NCBI RefSeq assembly: GCF_004011805.1
Contig: NZ_RCHJ01000004.1
Coordinates: 496,001 to 560,000, forward strand
DNA: 64,000 nt
Source of the DNA: Piscinibacter defluvii
GTDB lineage: Bacteria > Pseudomonadota > Gammaproteobacteria > Burkholderiales > Burkholderiaceae_C
Direction of reading: 5' to 3'
The translations under genes and the position numbers were made by a program. A model generated the notes under the pieces. That model saw only the letters and a program-made list of their open reading frames with translations, searched no databases and had not been told where the DNA came from. Position 1 is the stretch's first letter; every line of letters begins with the position of its first letter. Shown here piece by piece: positions 9,006 through 17,672 of the stretch.

Positions 9006-9740
9006 ATGAACGCACCCACTCCCAAGCGCGCGCTCGTCACCGGCGCCAGCGGCGCCCTCGGCAGCGCGATCGCGCGCCGGCTCGCCGCCGACGGCCTGCA
9101 CGTGCTGCTGCACGCCCACTCGCGCCCGGCCGCGGTGCAGACGCTGGCCGGGGAGATCGCCGCGGCGGGCGGACGGGCCGAGTGCTGCGTGTTCGACCTC
9201 GGCAGCGACGCCGATACGCGCCGCGCCTGCGAGGCGATGCTGGCCGACGGGCCGGTGCAGGTGATCGTCAACAACGCCGGCATCCACGACGACGCGGTGT
9301 TCCCGGGCATGCGCGCCGAGCAGTGGTACCGTGTCATCGACCTGTCGCTGCACGGCTTCTTCCGCGTCACGCAGCCGCTGCTGCTGCCGATGCTGCGCAC
9401 GCGCTGGGGGCGCATCGTCAACGTGTCCTCGGTGGCGGCGCTGGCGGGCAATCGCGGGCAGGTGAACTACGCCGCGGCCAAGGGCGCGCTGAACAGCGCC
9501 ACCAAGGCGCTCTCGCTCGAGGTGGCCAGCCGCGGCGTGACCGTCAACGCGGTGGCGCCGGGCATCATCGCCTCGCCGATGGCGGATTCGGTGTTCGACG
9601 CCGAGGCCGTCAAGCGCCTCGTTCCGGTGCAGCGTGCCGGCACGCCGGAGGAAGTGGCCGCGCTGGTGGGCTTCCTGGCCAGCCCGGCCGCGGGCTACCT
9701 CACCGGCCAGGTGATCGCCATCGACGGCGGGATGTACTAA
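9006..9740 (+). CDS. 3-oxoacyl-ACP reductase, FabG/ApeQ-like
   Basis: A 244-residue short-chain dehydrogenase with the full set of family motifs: the TGASGALGSAIA nucleotide-binding loop, NNAG, the catalytic Ser in VNVSSVAAL and the YAAAKGAL Tyr-Lys pair. The C-terminus GYLTGQVIAIDGGMY is typical of FabG. It should reduce 3-ketoacyl-ACP intermediates during polyene extension. An ATG at 9001 is out of frame; the in-frame start is 9006. There are 13 bases between it and the dehydratase gene. The next gene is separated by a 71-base gap, the first real break in this arm. Confidence 0.9.
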   Translation: MNAPTPKRALVTGASGALGSAIARRLAADGLHVLLHAHSRPAAVQTLAGEIAAAGGRAECCVFDLGSDADTRRACEAMLADGPVQVIVNNAGIHDDAVFPGMRAEQWYRVIDLSLHGFFRVTQPLLLPMLRTRWGRIVNVSSVAALAGNRGQVNYAAAKGALNSATKALSLEVASRGVTVNAVAPGIIASPMADSVFDAEAVKRLVPVQRAGTPEEVAALVGFLASPAAGYLTGQVIAIDGGMY

Positions 9741-9811
9741 CGCTCAGGTCGCGCGTTAGCATTCCCGTGCGGGCCATCCGCCCCGCGCCCCGACAACCCT
9801 GGGAGGGAACC

Positions 9812-10345
9812 ATGCACCGAATCACCCGCCGGCTCGCCGCCGGCTGCGCCGCGGCCGGCACCTTCGCGCTGCTCGCCGGCTGCGTCACCATGCCGGGCCA
9901 GTCGTCGTCCGGCTCGGATGCCAAGCCGGCCGCCGCCCCCGCCCCTGCACCGGCCACGTCGAAGGTGCCGCCGGGCATGAACGAACGCGGCGAGGTGGTC
10001 GATTCGAGCAAGGTCGAATCCGGCTCGGGCCAGAAGGTCAAGGGCATCAACGACTGGGAAGGCGAGATCACCGGCAAGCCCGCGCCGGGCTCGAAGTTCC
10101 CGCGCCTGCAGATCGGCATGAGCATGAAGCAGGCGACCGACATCGCCGGCCAGCCCACCGACCAGGGCGCCTACATGACCGGCAAGGCCTGGATCCCGTT
10201 CTTCTTCGGCTCCGACCGCTACCGCCACGAGCTGGTGTACAAGGGCATGGGCCGCCTGATCTTCGCCGGGCCGGGCGGCATGGACGTCAACAGCGGCCAC
10301 CTCATCTGGATCATCCACAACGCCAACGAACCGGGCTACCGCTGA
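9812..10345 (+). CDS. Lipoprotein of unknown function in the pigment cluster
   Basis: This 177-residue protein has a lipoprotein signal peptide with the lipobox LLAGC near residue 28. A Pro/Ala/Ser-rich linker follows, then a compact domain of about 110 residues (from NDWEGEITGKPAPGS to the end), in which LQIGMSMKQATDIAGQPTD resembles the helix-turn of SmpA/BamE-type small lipoproteins. A GGGAGGGA-like Shine-Dalgarno region lies just before the ATG. Being a lipoprotein between the reductase and the second ketosynthase, it may help outer-membrane anchoring or transport of the pigment, but the placement could also be incidental. No specific function can be assigned. Confidence 0.75.
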   Translation: MHRITRRLAAGCAAAGTFALLAGCVTMPGQSSSGSDAKPAAAPAPAPATSKVPPGMNERGEVVDSSKVESGSGQKVKGINDWEGEITGKPAPGSKFPRLQIGMSMKQATDIAGQPTDQGAYMTGKAWIPFFFGSDRYRHELVYKGMGRLIFAGPGGMDVNSGHLIWIIHNANEPGYR

Positions 10346-10389
10346 GCCCGCCGCGACCGGCGCCGATCGCGCCGGTCGCGATCACCGCC

Positions 10390-10392
10390 TAG
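10390..10392 (+). other. In-frame amber codon in the N-terminal strand of KS2
   Basis: Reading the KS2 frame upstream of its first usable start gives PVAITA-stop-TLLGAAGAG. This aligns without gaps to LGVSDFTLVTALGHG of KS1, and the TAG falls exactly on the Phe/Tyr position. A single change from TAC would explain it. No ATG, GTG or TTG occurs in frame just upstream of the TAG, where the original start is expected. Confidence 0.85.
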
Positions 10393-10428
10393 ACGCTGCT
10401 CGGTGCCGCCGGTGCCGGCCAGGCGGCG

Positions 10429-11559
10429 TTGCGCGACGCCGTGGCGGCGCAGGCCAGCGGCCTGCGGCCCCACCGCGATGCCGCGCTGCCGCTGGAGTGC
10501 TGGACCGGCCGCCTCGACACGCTGGATGACGCGGCCCTGCCGGCCGCGCTGGCCGAGTGGGACTGCCGCGCCACGCGGCTGGCCTGGCAGGCGCTGCAGC
10601 TCGACGGCTTCATCGGCGCCGTGCAGGCCGCGGTGGCGCGCCACGGCGCCGCGCGGGTGGGGCTGGTGCTGGGCAGCGCGGCCTCGACCATCGGCGCCTC
10701 CGAGCAGGCCTACCGCACGCTCGCACCCGACGGCGGCTTCCCGGCACCGCTGCGCAGCCCGCGCCTGAACACGCCGCATGCGCTGGCGCTGTTCGTGCAG
10801 GCGCAGCTCGGGCTGGAGGGCCCCTGCCTGACGGTCTCGACGGCCTGCTCGTCCAGCGCCAAGGCCTTCGCCTGCGCCGAGCGCTGGCTGCGGCTCGAGC
10901 TCGCCGACGCGGTGGTGGTGGCCGGCGTCGACGCACTGTGCGGCAGCCTGCTGTACGGCTTCCGCGCGCTCGGGCTGGTGGCGAGCGAGCCGTGCCGGCC
11001 CTTCGACGCGCAGCGCCGGGGCATCAGCCTGGGCGAGGCGGCCGGCTTCGCGCTGCTGGCGCGCGGGCCGGGCGCGATGCAGCTGCTCGGCTACGGCGAA
11101 TCGAACGACGCGCACCACATGTCCGGCCCGCACCCGCAGGGCCTGGGCGCCGAGGCCGCGCTGGACGACGCGCTGGCGCGGGCCGCGCTCGCGCCCGACG
11201 ACATCGACTACCTGAACCTGCACGGCACCGCCACGCCGCAGAACGACGAGGTCGAGGCGGCGCTGGTGGCGCGGCGCTACCCGGCCACGGTGCACGCCAG
11301 CGCCACCAAGGGCCTGACCGGTCACACCATGGGCGCGGCCGGCCTGGTGGAGGCGGCGCTGTGCTGGACGGCGCTGGCGCACGGGCTGCGCTCGGGCAGC
11401 GCCTTCACGGCCGCGCCCGACCCGGCGCTCGGCGAACGCTTCGCGGCGCAGCTGCGGCTCGCGCCGGCCGAGGCGCCGACGCAGGTCGCGGCGAGCCATT
11501 CCTTCGGTTTCGGTGGCAGCAACGCGGTGCTGCTGTTCGGGCGCGGCGAGGCGGCATGA
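10429..11559 (+). CDS. Beta-ketoacyl-ACP synthase, second copy (KS2), N-terminus damaged
   Basis: From a TTG at 10429 this reads as 376 residues and keeps the whole catalytic core: STACSSSA (nucleophile), NLHGTATP and KGLTGHTMGAAG (histidines) and FGFGGSN. It is clearly paralogous to KS1. The first beta-strand, however, lies upstream of an amber codon at 10390-10392, so translation from TTG lacks about 20 residues that form part of the thiolase fold. Either the protein is made from the weak TTG, or the gene is a recent pseudogene, or the TAG is a sequencing error. The downstream chain-length factor gene is intact and coupled by a 4-base overlap, so any loss is recent. Confidence 0.75.
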   Translation: MRDAVAAQASGLRPHRDAALPLECWTGRLDTLDDAALPAALAEWDCRATRLAWQALQLDGFIGAVQAAVARHGAARVGLVLGSAASTIGASEQAYRTLAPDGGFPAPLRSPRLNTPHALALFVQAQLGLEGPCLTVSTACSSSAKAFACAERWLRLELADAVVVAGVDALCGSLLYGFRALGLVASEPCRPFDAQRRGISLGEAAGFALLARGPGAMQLLGYGESNDAHHMSGPHPQGLGAEAALDDALARAALAPDDIDYLNLHGTATPQNDEVEAALVARRYPATVHASATKGLTGHTMGAAGLVEAALCWTALAHGLRSGSAFTAAPDPALGERFAAQLRLAPAEAPTQVAASHSFGFGGSNAVLLFGRGEAA

Positions 11560-12380
11560 GCAGCCTCGCGCTCTACCTGGACGGCCTCGCGCTGTGGGCG
11601 CCGGCACTGCCGGGCTGGCAGGCGGCCCGCGAGGCGCTGCGCGGCGGCACGCTGCCGGCGCCTGCGGCACGACCGGCCGGTGCGCTGCTGGGCGCGAACG
11701 AACGGCGCCGCGCGCCCGAGTCGGTGCTGGTCGCGCTCGAGGTGGCGCAGGCCGCGGTGGCCGAGGCCGGCCTGGCGGCGGACGCGGTGCCCAGCGTGTT
11801 CAGCTCCACGCACGGCGACCTGGCAGTGGTCGACGCGCTGTGCCGCACGCTCGCCACGGACCCGCTGCTGCTCTCGCCGACGCGCTTCCACCACTCGGTG
11901 CACAACGCGGCCTCGGGTTACTGGGCGATCGCCAGCGGCTGCCGGCGCCCGAGCAGCGCCGTCGCCGAGTTCGGGCATGCGTTCGCGGCCGGCTGGCTGG
12001 AGGCCGCCACGCAATGCCTGGCCGACACGACACCGGTGCTGCTGGTGGGCGTGGACAGCGCGGCCTGCGGCCCGCTCGCCTCGGTCAACGGCAGCCGCGG
12101 CCTGCTCGGCGTGGCCCTGGTGCTCGCGCCGCAGCCCGGCCCGGCCTCGCGCTGGCGGGTCGAGGGCCGGCTGGTGCCCGAAGCGGCGCCCGCGCCGGCG
12201 CTGCGCTCGGCCGCCGCCGCGGCGCTGGCGGCCAACGCGATGGGCGACGCGCTGCCGCTGTTCGAGGCACTCGCGCGGGAACTGCCGGCGCGCCTCGCGC
12301 TGCCGCTCGGCCCGCGTCTGCACCTCGCGCTGGCGCTCGAACCTCGGGCCGCATCGGGGCTTTCGCCCGCTGGTGCATGA
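11556..12380 (+). CDS. Chain-length factor, second copy (CLF2)
   Basis: This 274-residue protein is a paralogue of CLF1 with the same core (SVFSSTHGDLAVVDALC, SPTRFHHSVHNAASGYWAIA) and the same absence of catalytic cysteine and histidines. It would pair with KS2. It starts within the KS2 stop (ATGA overlap). The sequence is full length with no frameshift, in contrast to its partner's damaged N-terminus. With CLF1 it suggests two ketosynthase heterodimers, perhaps for initiation and elongation or for two chain lengths. Confidence 0.84.
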   Translation: MSSLALYLDGLALWAPALPGWQAAREALRGGTLPAPAARPAGALLGANERRRAPESVLVALEVAQAAVAEAGLAADAVPSVFSSTHGDLAVVDALCRTLATDPLLLSPTRFHHSVHNAASGYWAIASGCRRPSSAVAEFGHAFAAGWLEAATQCLADTTPVLLVGVDSAACGPLASVNGSRGLLGVALVLAPQPGPASRWRVEGRLVPEAAPAPALRSAAAAALAANAMGDALPLFEALARELPARLALPLGPRLHLALALEPRAASGLSPAGA

Positions 12381-12414
12381 TGCGGCCTCCCACGGATCCG
12401 GAAGGCCAGCAGTC

Positions 12415-14055
12415 ATGACCGCCGAGAGCACGCACGACATCGTCATCATGGGGGGCGGCCTCGCGGGCCTGACGCTCGCGCTGCAGCTGCGCCGGCGCGA
12501 CCCGGCGCTGGACGTGCTGGTGATCGAACGCCGCAGCCACCCGGTGCCGGTGGCCTGCCACAAGGTGGGCGAATCGAGCGTCGAGATCGGCGCGCATTAC
12601 TTCGAGCAGGTGCTCGGCCTGAAGCAGCACCTCGACGACCAGCAGCTGCGCAAGTTCGGCTTCCGCTTCTTCTTCAGCGAGGGCGAGCGCGACATCGCGC
12701 GGGTCACCGAGCTGGGCGCGAGCCGGCCGCTGCCCACGCCGAGCTACCAGATCGACCGCGGCGTGTTCGAGAACTTCCTGGCCGAGGAATGCCGCCGCCA
12801 GGGCGTGGGCTTCGTCGACGGTGCGCTGATCCGCCAGCTCACGCTGGGCGAGGACGATGCGCCGCACGTGGTGGACTGGCAGCGCCCGGGCGCGCCGCTG
12901 CAGCGCAGCCGCGCCCGCTGGGTGATCGACGCCTGCGGCCGCGCCGGGCTGATCAAGCGCCAGCTCGGCCTGGCGCGCGAGAACGCCCACGGCTGCCATG
13001 CGGTGTGGTTCCGCATCCGCGAGCGCATCCGCATCGACGACTGGTCGGCCGATCCGGCCTGGCGCGCACGCTGCGTCACGCCCACGCGCTGGCTGTCGAC
13101 CAACCACCTGGTCGGCGCGGGTTACTGGGTCTGGCTGATCCCGCTGTCCTCGGGCTCGCACTCGGTGGGCATCGTGGCCGACCCGCGCTTCCATCCGCTC
13201 GAGTCGATGAACACCTTCGACAAGGCGATGGACTGGCTGCGGCAGTACCAGCCGGCGCTGTACGCCGACCTGGAGGGCAAGCGCGACGCGCTGCAGGACT
13301 TCGCCTTCCTGCGCCGTTTCTCGTACGACTGCACGCAGGTGTTCTCGGCGCAGCGCTGGGCGCTGGCAGGCGAGGCGGGGCGCTTCCTCGACCCGTTCTA
13401 CTCGCCGGGCAGCGACTTCATCGCGATCGGCAACACCTACATCACCGAACTCGTGATGCGCGACCGCGCGGGCCAGCCGCTGGCCGCGCACGTGCAGATC
13501 TACGAGCAGATCTTCCGCTCGTTCTACGACAGCACGCTGGCGCTCTACACCGACCAGTACGGCCTGTTCGGCGACCCCGAGGTGCTGCCGACCAAGGTGA
13601 TCTGGGACTACACGTACTACTGGAGCGTGCTGGCGCCGCTGTTCTTCCAGCAGCGCCTGGGCGACCTGGCCACGCTGTCGCACCTGCGCGAGGTGCTGAT
13701 GCAGTGCAAGCGCCTGAACGCCGCGGTGCAGGACTTCCTGCGCGCCTGGGGCGAGGCGAGCCCGCGGCGCAACCGGCCGGTGATGCTCGACCAGGCCTCC
13801 GCGCCCTGGTTCGTCGAGCTCAACCGCGGGCTGCGCGACCCGCTCGACGCCGAGGCCTTCCGCGCGCGCGTGCGCACGCTGGCCGGGCAGCTGCAGTCGC
13901 TGGCCGCGCAGATCGTGCAGCGCGCGACACGCGAGCACCCGCAGCTCGACGCGAGCGCGCTGCGCGCGCTGTTGCCGCCGCTCGCCGCCGACGGCCGCGC
14001 CGAGCCGCTGCTGTTCGCGCCGCCCGACGCCGCCGGCGCCACCGCGCCGGCCTGA
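12415..14055 (+). CDS. Flavin-dependent halogenase (FDH1)
   Basis: A 546-residue FAD enzyme. The GGGLAG dinucleotide motif is at residues 13-18, the KVGESS motif starts at lysine 50, and WVWLIP at residues 238-243 is the WxWxIP signature that marks flavin halogenases and blocks monooxygenase chemistry. FLDPFYSPGSDF, a flavin-contacting segment, lies near residue 325. Such enzymes use reduced FAD, oxygen and halide to make an enzyme-bound hypohalous species. Xanthomonadins are brominated aryl polyenes, so this protein probably halogenates the aryl head or the polyene while carrier-bound. It differs greatly from the second halogenase (449 residues, 18619-19968). No flavin reductase gene is seen nearby. 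Confidence 0.85.
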   Translation: MTAESTHDIVIMGGGLAGLTLALQLRRRDPALDVLVIERRSHPVPVACHKVGESSVEIGAHYFEQVLGLKQHLDDQQLRKFGFRFFFSEGERDIARVTELGASRPLPTPSYQIDRGVFENFLAEECRRQGVGFVDGALIRQLTLGEDDAPHVVDWQRPGAPLQRSRARWVIDACGRAGLIKRQLGLARENAHGCHAVWFRIRERIRIDDWSADPAWRARCVTPTRWLSTNHLVGAGYWVWLIPLSSGSHSVGIVADPRFHPLESMNTFDKAMDWLRQYQPALYADLEGKRDALQDFAFLRRFSYDCTQVFSAQRWALAGEAGRFLDPFYSPGSDFIAIGNTYITELVMRDRAGQPLAAHVQIYEQIFRSFYDSTLALYTDQYGLFGDPEVLPTKVIWDYTYYWSVLAPLFFQQRLGDLATLSHLREVLMQCKRLNAAVQDFLRAWGEASPRRNRPVMLDQASAPWFVELNRGLRDPLDAEAFRARVRTLAGQLQSLAAQIVQRATREHPQLDASALRALLPPLAADGRAEPLLFAPPDAAGATAPA

Positions 14056-14058
14056 GCC

Positions 14059-15258
14059 CTACTCCCGCGTCAGCACCGCCGGCGGCAGCCGCGCCAGGCG
14101 CGGCGTGGCCAGCGGGATGGTCAGCATGGTGCTGCCGATGGCCATCAGCAGCAGCGCGGTGAAGGTCGGGCTGGTGATCACCTGCCGGTCGAGCAGGATG
14201 TTGGCGAAGATGATCATGATCAGCGCCTTGGTCTGCAGCAGCCAGCCGATCAGGCTGGCCTCGCCCGGGGCCCAGCCGAGCAGCCGTCCCGCCAGGCGCA
14301 GCCCGATCAGCTTGCCCGCCACCGCCGCGAACAGCAGCAACCCGGCGACCAGGAACACCGCGGCCCCCCCGAGCGACCAGCTGGTGCGCAGCCCGGTGCT
14401 GAGGAAGAACACCGGCATCAGCGTCAGCAGCAGGAATTCGCGCAGCTGGTCCATGCGCGCCTGGTCGAACCAGTCGGCATCAAGCACCGCGCCGGCCAGG
14501 AAGGCGCCGACCATGAAGTGCAGCCCGGCCCAGTCGGCCGCGAGCGACACCAGCGCGAGCCAGATCAGGCCGACGAACCAGCGGTCGCGCTCGGGCAGGC
14601 GCGGCATCAGCGCACGGCAGGCGAGCGCCGCGAACGGGAAGCCGAGCATGAAGCCGGCCTGCCTGGACAGGCGCTCCCAGTCCATCAGGATCAGCGCCAG
14701 CACGCCCCAGATCGCGATGTCGTCCAGGCTCGCGTAGCGCAGGATGCGCTGGCCGATCGGGCGGCGCAGGATGGCCAGCTTCTCCATCAGCAGGATCAGG
14801 ATCGGCAGCGCCGTCACCGCGCAGGACATGCCGACACCGAGCACGAACTGCCAGGGTCGCGCACCCGTGCCGATCCAGCCCGGCTGCGCGGCGAGCAGCA
14901 GCCCCGCGGCGGCCCCGAACAACAGCGGCACGCCCAGCGCCAGGCCGGCGGTGATGCCGCTCTCGACACGGTGCGCCCAGGCGCGTCGCAGATCGAGCTC
15001 GAGGCCGGCGACCCAGACGAACATCATCACCGCCCACCAGGCGATGCCGTTGAGCGCCTGGATCACGGCCGGCGTGAACACGGCGCGGTGCAGCTCCGGC
15101 CAGGCCGCGCCGGCCACGCCCGGCCCGAGCAGCACGCCGGCGATGATCTGCACCACCACCAGCGGCGCGACGTAGTCGGTGCGGCCGAGCCGCCACACCA
15201 GGTACGGCACGGCGAAGATGACGGTCATCGCGACAAGGAAGATCTCGGTGGTGTTCAT
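14059..15258 (-). CDS. CPA2-type cation/proton antiporter
   Basis: This 399-residue membrane protein has about 10-12 hydrophobic helices. YASLDDIAIWGVLAL is the DD-containing core helix of the CPA2 Na+/H+ or K+/H+ antiporter group, and the GLELDLRRAWAH and LSTGLRTSW loops are typical. Its start overlaps the stop of the glycosyltransferase gene by 4 bases, so it is the last gene of the minus-strand pigment arm. It converges on the halogenase gene with only 3 bases between the stops. Similar antiporters appear in some aryl-polyene loci, but a direct part in pigment synthesis is unproven. The transported ion is unknown. Confidence 0.82.
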   Translation of the reverse strand: MNTTEIFLVAMTVIFAVPYLVWRLGRTDYVAPLVVVQIIAGVLLGPGVAGAAWPELHRAVFTPAVIQALNGIAWWAVMMFVWVAGLELDLRRAWAHRVESGITAGLALGVPLLFGAAAGLLLAAQPGWIGTGARPWQFVLGVGMSCAVTALPILILLMEKLAILRRPIGQRILRYASLDDIAIWGVLALILMDWERLSRQAGFMLGFPFAALACRALMPRLPERDRWFVGLIWLALVSLAADWAGLHFMVGAFLAGAVLDADWFDQARMDQLREFLLLTLMPVFFLSTGLRTSWSLGGAAVFLVAGLLLFAAVAGKLIGLRLAGRLLGWAPGEASLIGWLLQTKALIMIIFANILLDRQVITSPTFTALLLMAIGSTMLTIPLATPRLARLPPAVLTRE

Positions 15259-16040
15259 CGGGCGTCGAAGGGCGGCTGTTTCGTCAGTCGGCGCCAGGCC
15301 AGCAGCGGCAGGCGCAGCACGAACTCGACCATCAGGCGGGTGTGCATCCAGGTGAGCAGCAGGTTGTCGCGCCCGTAGCGGAAGTGCGAGACGCCGCCTT
15401 CCGCGGCGCTGAGGTACTTCACCGGGGCGTCCAGGTTGATCGGGGCGATGCCGCGCCAGGCCAGGCGCACCGCGGCCTCGGGGTCGAAGTCGAAGCGGCG
15501 CATCCAGCGCTGGCCGCGCATCACCGCGGCCAGCGCCGCGATCGGGTAGACGCGGAAGCCGTACAGCGAATCGCCGATGCCGGCGCCGAGCGTCTCCAGG
15601 TTGGCCCACCAGTTCGAGACACGCCGGCCACGCACCCGCAGCAACGGCGCGCTGGCGTCGAACACCGGGCGGCCCAGCACCATCGCGCCGGGTCGCGCCG
15701 CCGAGGCCTGCATGAAGGCCGGGATCAGTGCCGCCGGGTGCTGGCCGTCGGCGTCCATCGTCAGCGCGTGGGTGAAGCCGGCGGCGGCCGCGAGTTCCAG
15801 CCCGTGCAGCACGGCCGCGCCCTTGCCCTGGTTGTGCGGCAGCACGTGCACCCGCAGGCCAGGGTCGGCCGCGGCCATCGCCTGCAGTCCGGCGGCCGTG
15901 CCGTCGTCGCTGCCGTCGACCACCACCCACACCGGCGTCCACTGCGCACGCGCTGCGCGCACCGTCTCGTAGACGGTCGCGCCGGTGTTGTAGCTCGGGA
16001 TCAGCACGAGGTGCGTGGTCGAGGCGGCAGGAGCGATCAC
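15255..16040 (-). CDS. Family 2 glycosyltransferase
   Basis: A 261-residue GT-A enzyme starting with GTG. It has the N-terminal PSYNTGATVYETV strand, the nucleotide-binding VVVDGSDDGT and the DxD-containing MDADGQHP metal site. There is no clear membrane helix, apart from a hydrophobic C-terminal stretch (LMVEFVLRLPLLAW). Glycosyltransferases of this family are found in xanthomonadin and related loci together with acyltransferases, where they are believed to build the lipid or sugar head carrying the polyene. Its stop overlaps the antiporter start by 4 bases. Confidence 0.86.
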   Translation of the reverse strand: MIAPAASTTHLVLIPSYNTGATVYETVRAARAQWTPVWVVVDGSDDGTAAGLQAMAAADPGLRVHVLPHNQGKGAAVLHGLELAAAAGFTHALTMDADGQHPAALIPAFMQASAARPGAMVLGRPVFDASAPLLRVRGRRVSNWWANLETLGAGIGDSLYGFRVYPIAALAAVMRGQRWMRRFDFDPEAAVRLAWRGIAPINLDAPVKYLSAAEGGVSHFRYGRDNLLLTWMHTRLMVEFVLRLPLLAWRRLTKQPPFDAR

Positions 16041-16098
16041 TGGACTACCCTCCGCACTGCGTGCTCCGGGATTCGCGCTTGGGAACGGCCCGGCGCGC

Positions 16099-16851
16099 TC
16101 ATGGCGTCGGGTCGGCCGGCGGGCGCACGCCGGCAGCGAAGTGGGCCTCGAGTCGCGCCAGCAGCGCAGCGTAGTCGTCCTGCGGCGCGAAGCGCTCGCC
16201 CAGCCGCACCGAGAACACGATCGGCAGCGGCGGCAGCCGCCACAGCGGCCAGCCCTTGCCGAGGTAGGGCGAGTCGGTGTCGATGAACACGGCCTGGATC
16301 GGCGCGCGGGCGAGCTTGGCGATCAGCGTCACGCCCGGGCGGAACGGGTTGATCGGCGCGCGCGTGGTACGCGTGCCCTCGGGGAACATCACCAGCTGGC
16401 CGCCCTCGCGCAGGTCTTCCACCGCGGCGCGCACCATCGCGTGGCCGGTGTCGTTGCGGATGTAGCGCGCCAGGCGCGCGCCCGGGCCGAGCAGCGGGTT
16501 GCGCATCAGGCTGGCCTTCATCACGCAGGCGCTGCGCGGCAGCCGGCCGACCAGCATCAGCGCATCGAGCATGCTCGGGTGGTTGGCCACCACGATCAGG
16601 CCGGGCTCGTCGCGCAGCGGCTCCAGCGCCTGCGAGTGCAGCCGCATCATGCCGGCGCGTTCGGCGACGTTCCAGAACCACTGGTAGCCGCGCGCGATCG
16701 CCGCGCGCCCGAGGCGCCGCCCGCGCTCGCGCGACAGCAGCGGGTACAGCAGCAGCGCCACCAGGTTCCAGCCCAGCGAGGCCAGCCCGAGCAGCAGCAG
16801 CATGGCCTGCAGCGCGATCCAGCGGTAGGCGGTGCGAACCGCGCCGATCAC
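16099..16851 (-). CDS. 1-acyl-sn-glycerol-3-phosphate acyltransferase-like protein (PlsC family)
   Basis: A 250-residue protein with an N-terminal membrane segment (ALQAMLLLLGLASLGWNLVALLLYPLL). The PlsC motifs are present: NHPSMLDALM with the catalytic HX4D, and FPEGTRT, the glycerol-phosphate binding motif. GTG at 16851 was chosen as start because it overlaps the upstream stop (GTGA). The family moves acyl groups onto lysophospholipids. Within this cluster it is the second acyltransferase, in addition to the LpxL-like one at 1040, so it may make or remodel the lipid carrying the pigment. A 58-base gap separates it from the glycosyltransferase gene. Confidence 0.85.
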   Translation of the reverse strand: MIGAVRTAYRWIALQAMLLLLGLASLGWNLVALLLYPLLSRERGRRLGRAAIARGYQWFWNVAERAGMMRLHSQALEPLRDEPGLIVVANHPSMLDALMLVGRLPRSACVMKASLMRNPLLGPGARLARYIRNDTGHAMVRAAVEDLREGGQLVMFPEGTRTTRAPINPFRPGVTLIAKLARAPIQAVFIDTDSPYLGKGWPLWRLPPLPIVFSVRLGERFAPQDDYAALLARLEAHFAAGVRPPADPTP

Positions 16852-17672
16852 CGACCGCGCTCCGGCGGCACGTCGACCGTGTCGCCGGAGGCCGCGAAGA
16901 TCCACGAGACGGCCGCGCCGAAGGCCAGCTGGTGGCGGCTGCGCACCAGCGGGCTCGGCTCGAAGGCCGCGCCGGCGACGCTGTCGGCGCGCACGAACGC
17001 GCCGAGCCAGAACTGCCCGATGCGGCGCGAGGCGCCCAGGGTCAGCTGCCAGCCGGCCCGCCCGGCGCCGGCGCGATAGGCCGGACGCGCGGTGGTGGCG
17101 AACGCCGGCGCCACGTCGTAGTAGTAGGCATGCAGGCGCCGGTCGCCCCACAGCGGGCCGGCCTGCATGCCCAGGTCGACCAGCCGCGTGGCGAGGTCGA
17201 GGTTGAGCACCGGCGTGGCCGACCAGCCGATGTGGCGCGGCTTCGACTCGAGCGTCATCACCGCACGCACCGGCACGCGCAGGTCGACCTTCCAGTCGGC
17301 GCCGCGCGCCAGGTTCAGGTTCAGCTTGGGACCGAACTCGACGGTCGGCGCGAGGTCGGGCATGCCCTGGCGCGCCGTGTTGTCGCGGCTGCGGGTCGGC
17401 GCGCTGGCGCCGACGCTGAAGTCGAAGTCGAGGCGCTCGGTGTCGAGCAGCACGGCGCGTGCGCCGTCGCGGTCGGCGCGCAGGATGTTGCCGCGGTAGA
17501 CCAGGTAGGGCACCGGCAGCAGCCAGTTGTCGGCCTGGTCCGAGCCGCGGTAGTGCGGCATGCGCAGCGCGGCCGCGCCCATGCCGAACTCCCACAACGG
17601 GCGCGTCTCGGCGGCCGCCGGGGCCGCGGCGGCGCCGAGTGCCGCGAGCAGCAGGCCGGCGCCTAGCCGCAC
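16848..17672 (-). CDS. MipA/OmpV-family outer membrane protein
   Basis: This 274-residue protein starts with GTG inside the 3' end of the chorismatase gene. A signal peptide is visible at about residues 1-21 (LLLAALGAAAAPAAAE). The mature part begins with GMGAAALRMPHYRGSDQ, the conserved opening of the MipA/OmpV family, and continues as alternating strands typical of a beta-barrel, ending in an aromatic strand (AVSWIFAA) followed by a short tail. MipA-like proteins sit in the outer membrane. In this position it could provide a pigment export or anchoring site, which is inference from the neighbours. Overlaps are 4 bases downstream and 10 upstream. Confidence 0.82.
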   Translation of the reverse strand: MRLGAGLLLAALGAAAAPAAAETRPLWEFGMGAAALRMPHYRGSDQADNWLLPVPYLVYRGNILRADRDGARAVLLDTERLDFDFSVGASAPTRSRDNTARQGMPDLAPTVEFGPKLNLNLARGADWKVDLRVPVRAVMTLESKPRHIGWSATPVLNLDLATRLVDLGMQAGPLWGDRRLHAYYYDVAPAFATTARPAYRAGAGRAGWQLTLGASRRIGQFWLGAFVRADSVAGAAFEPSPLVRSRHQLAFGAAVSWIFAASGDTVDVPPERGR

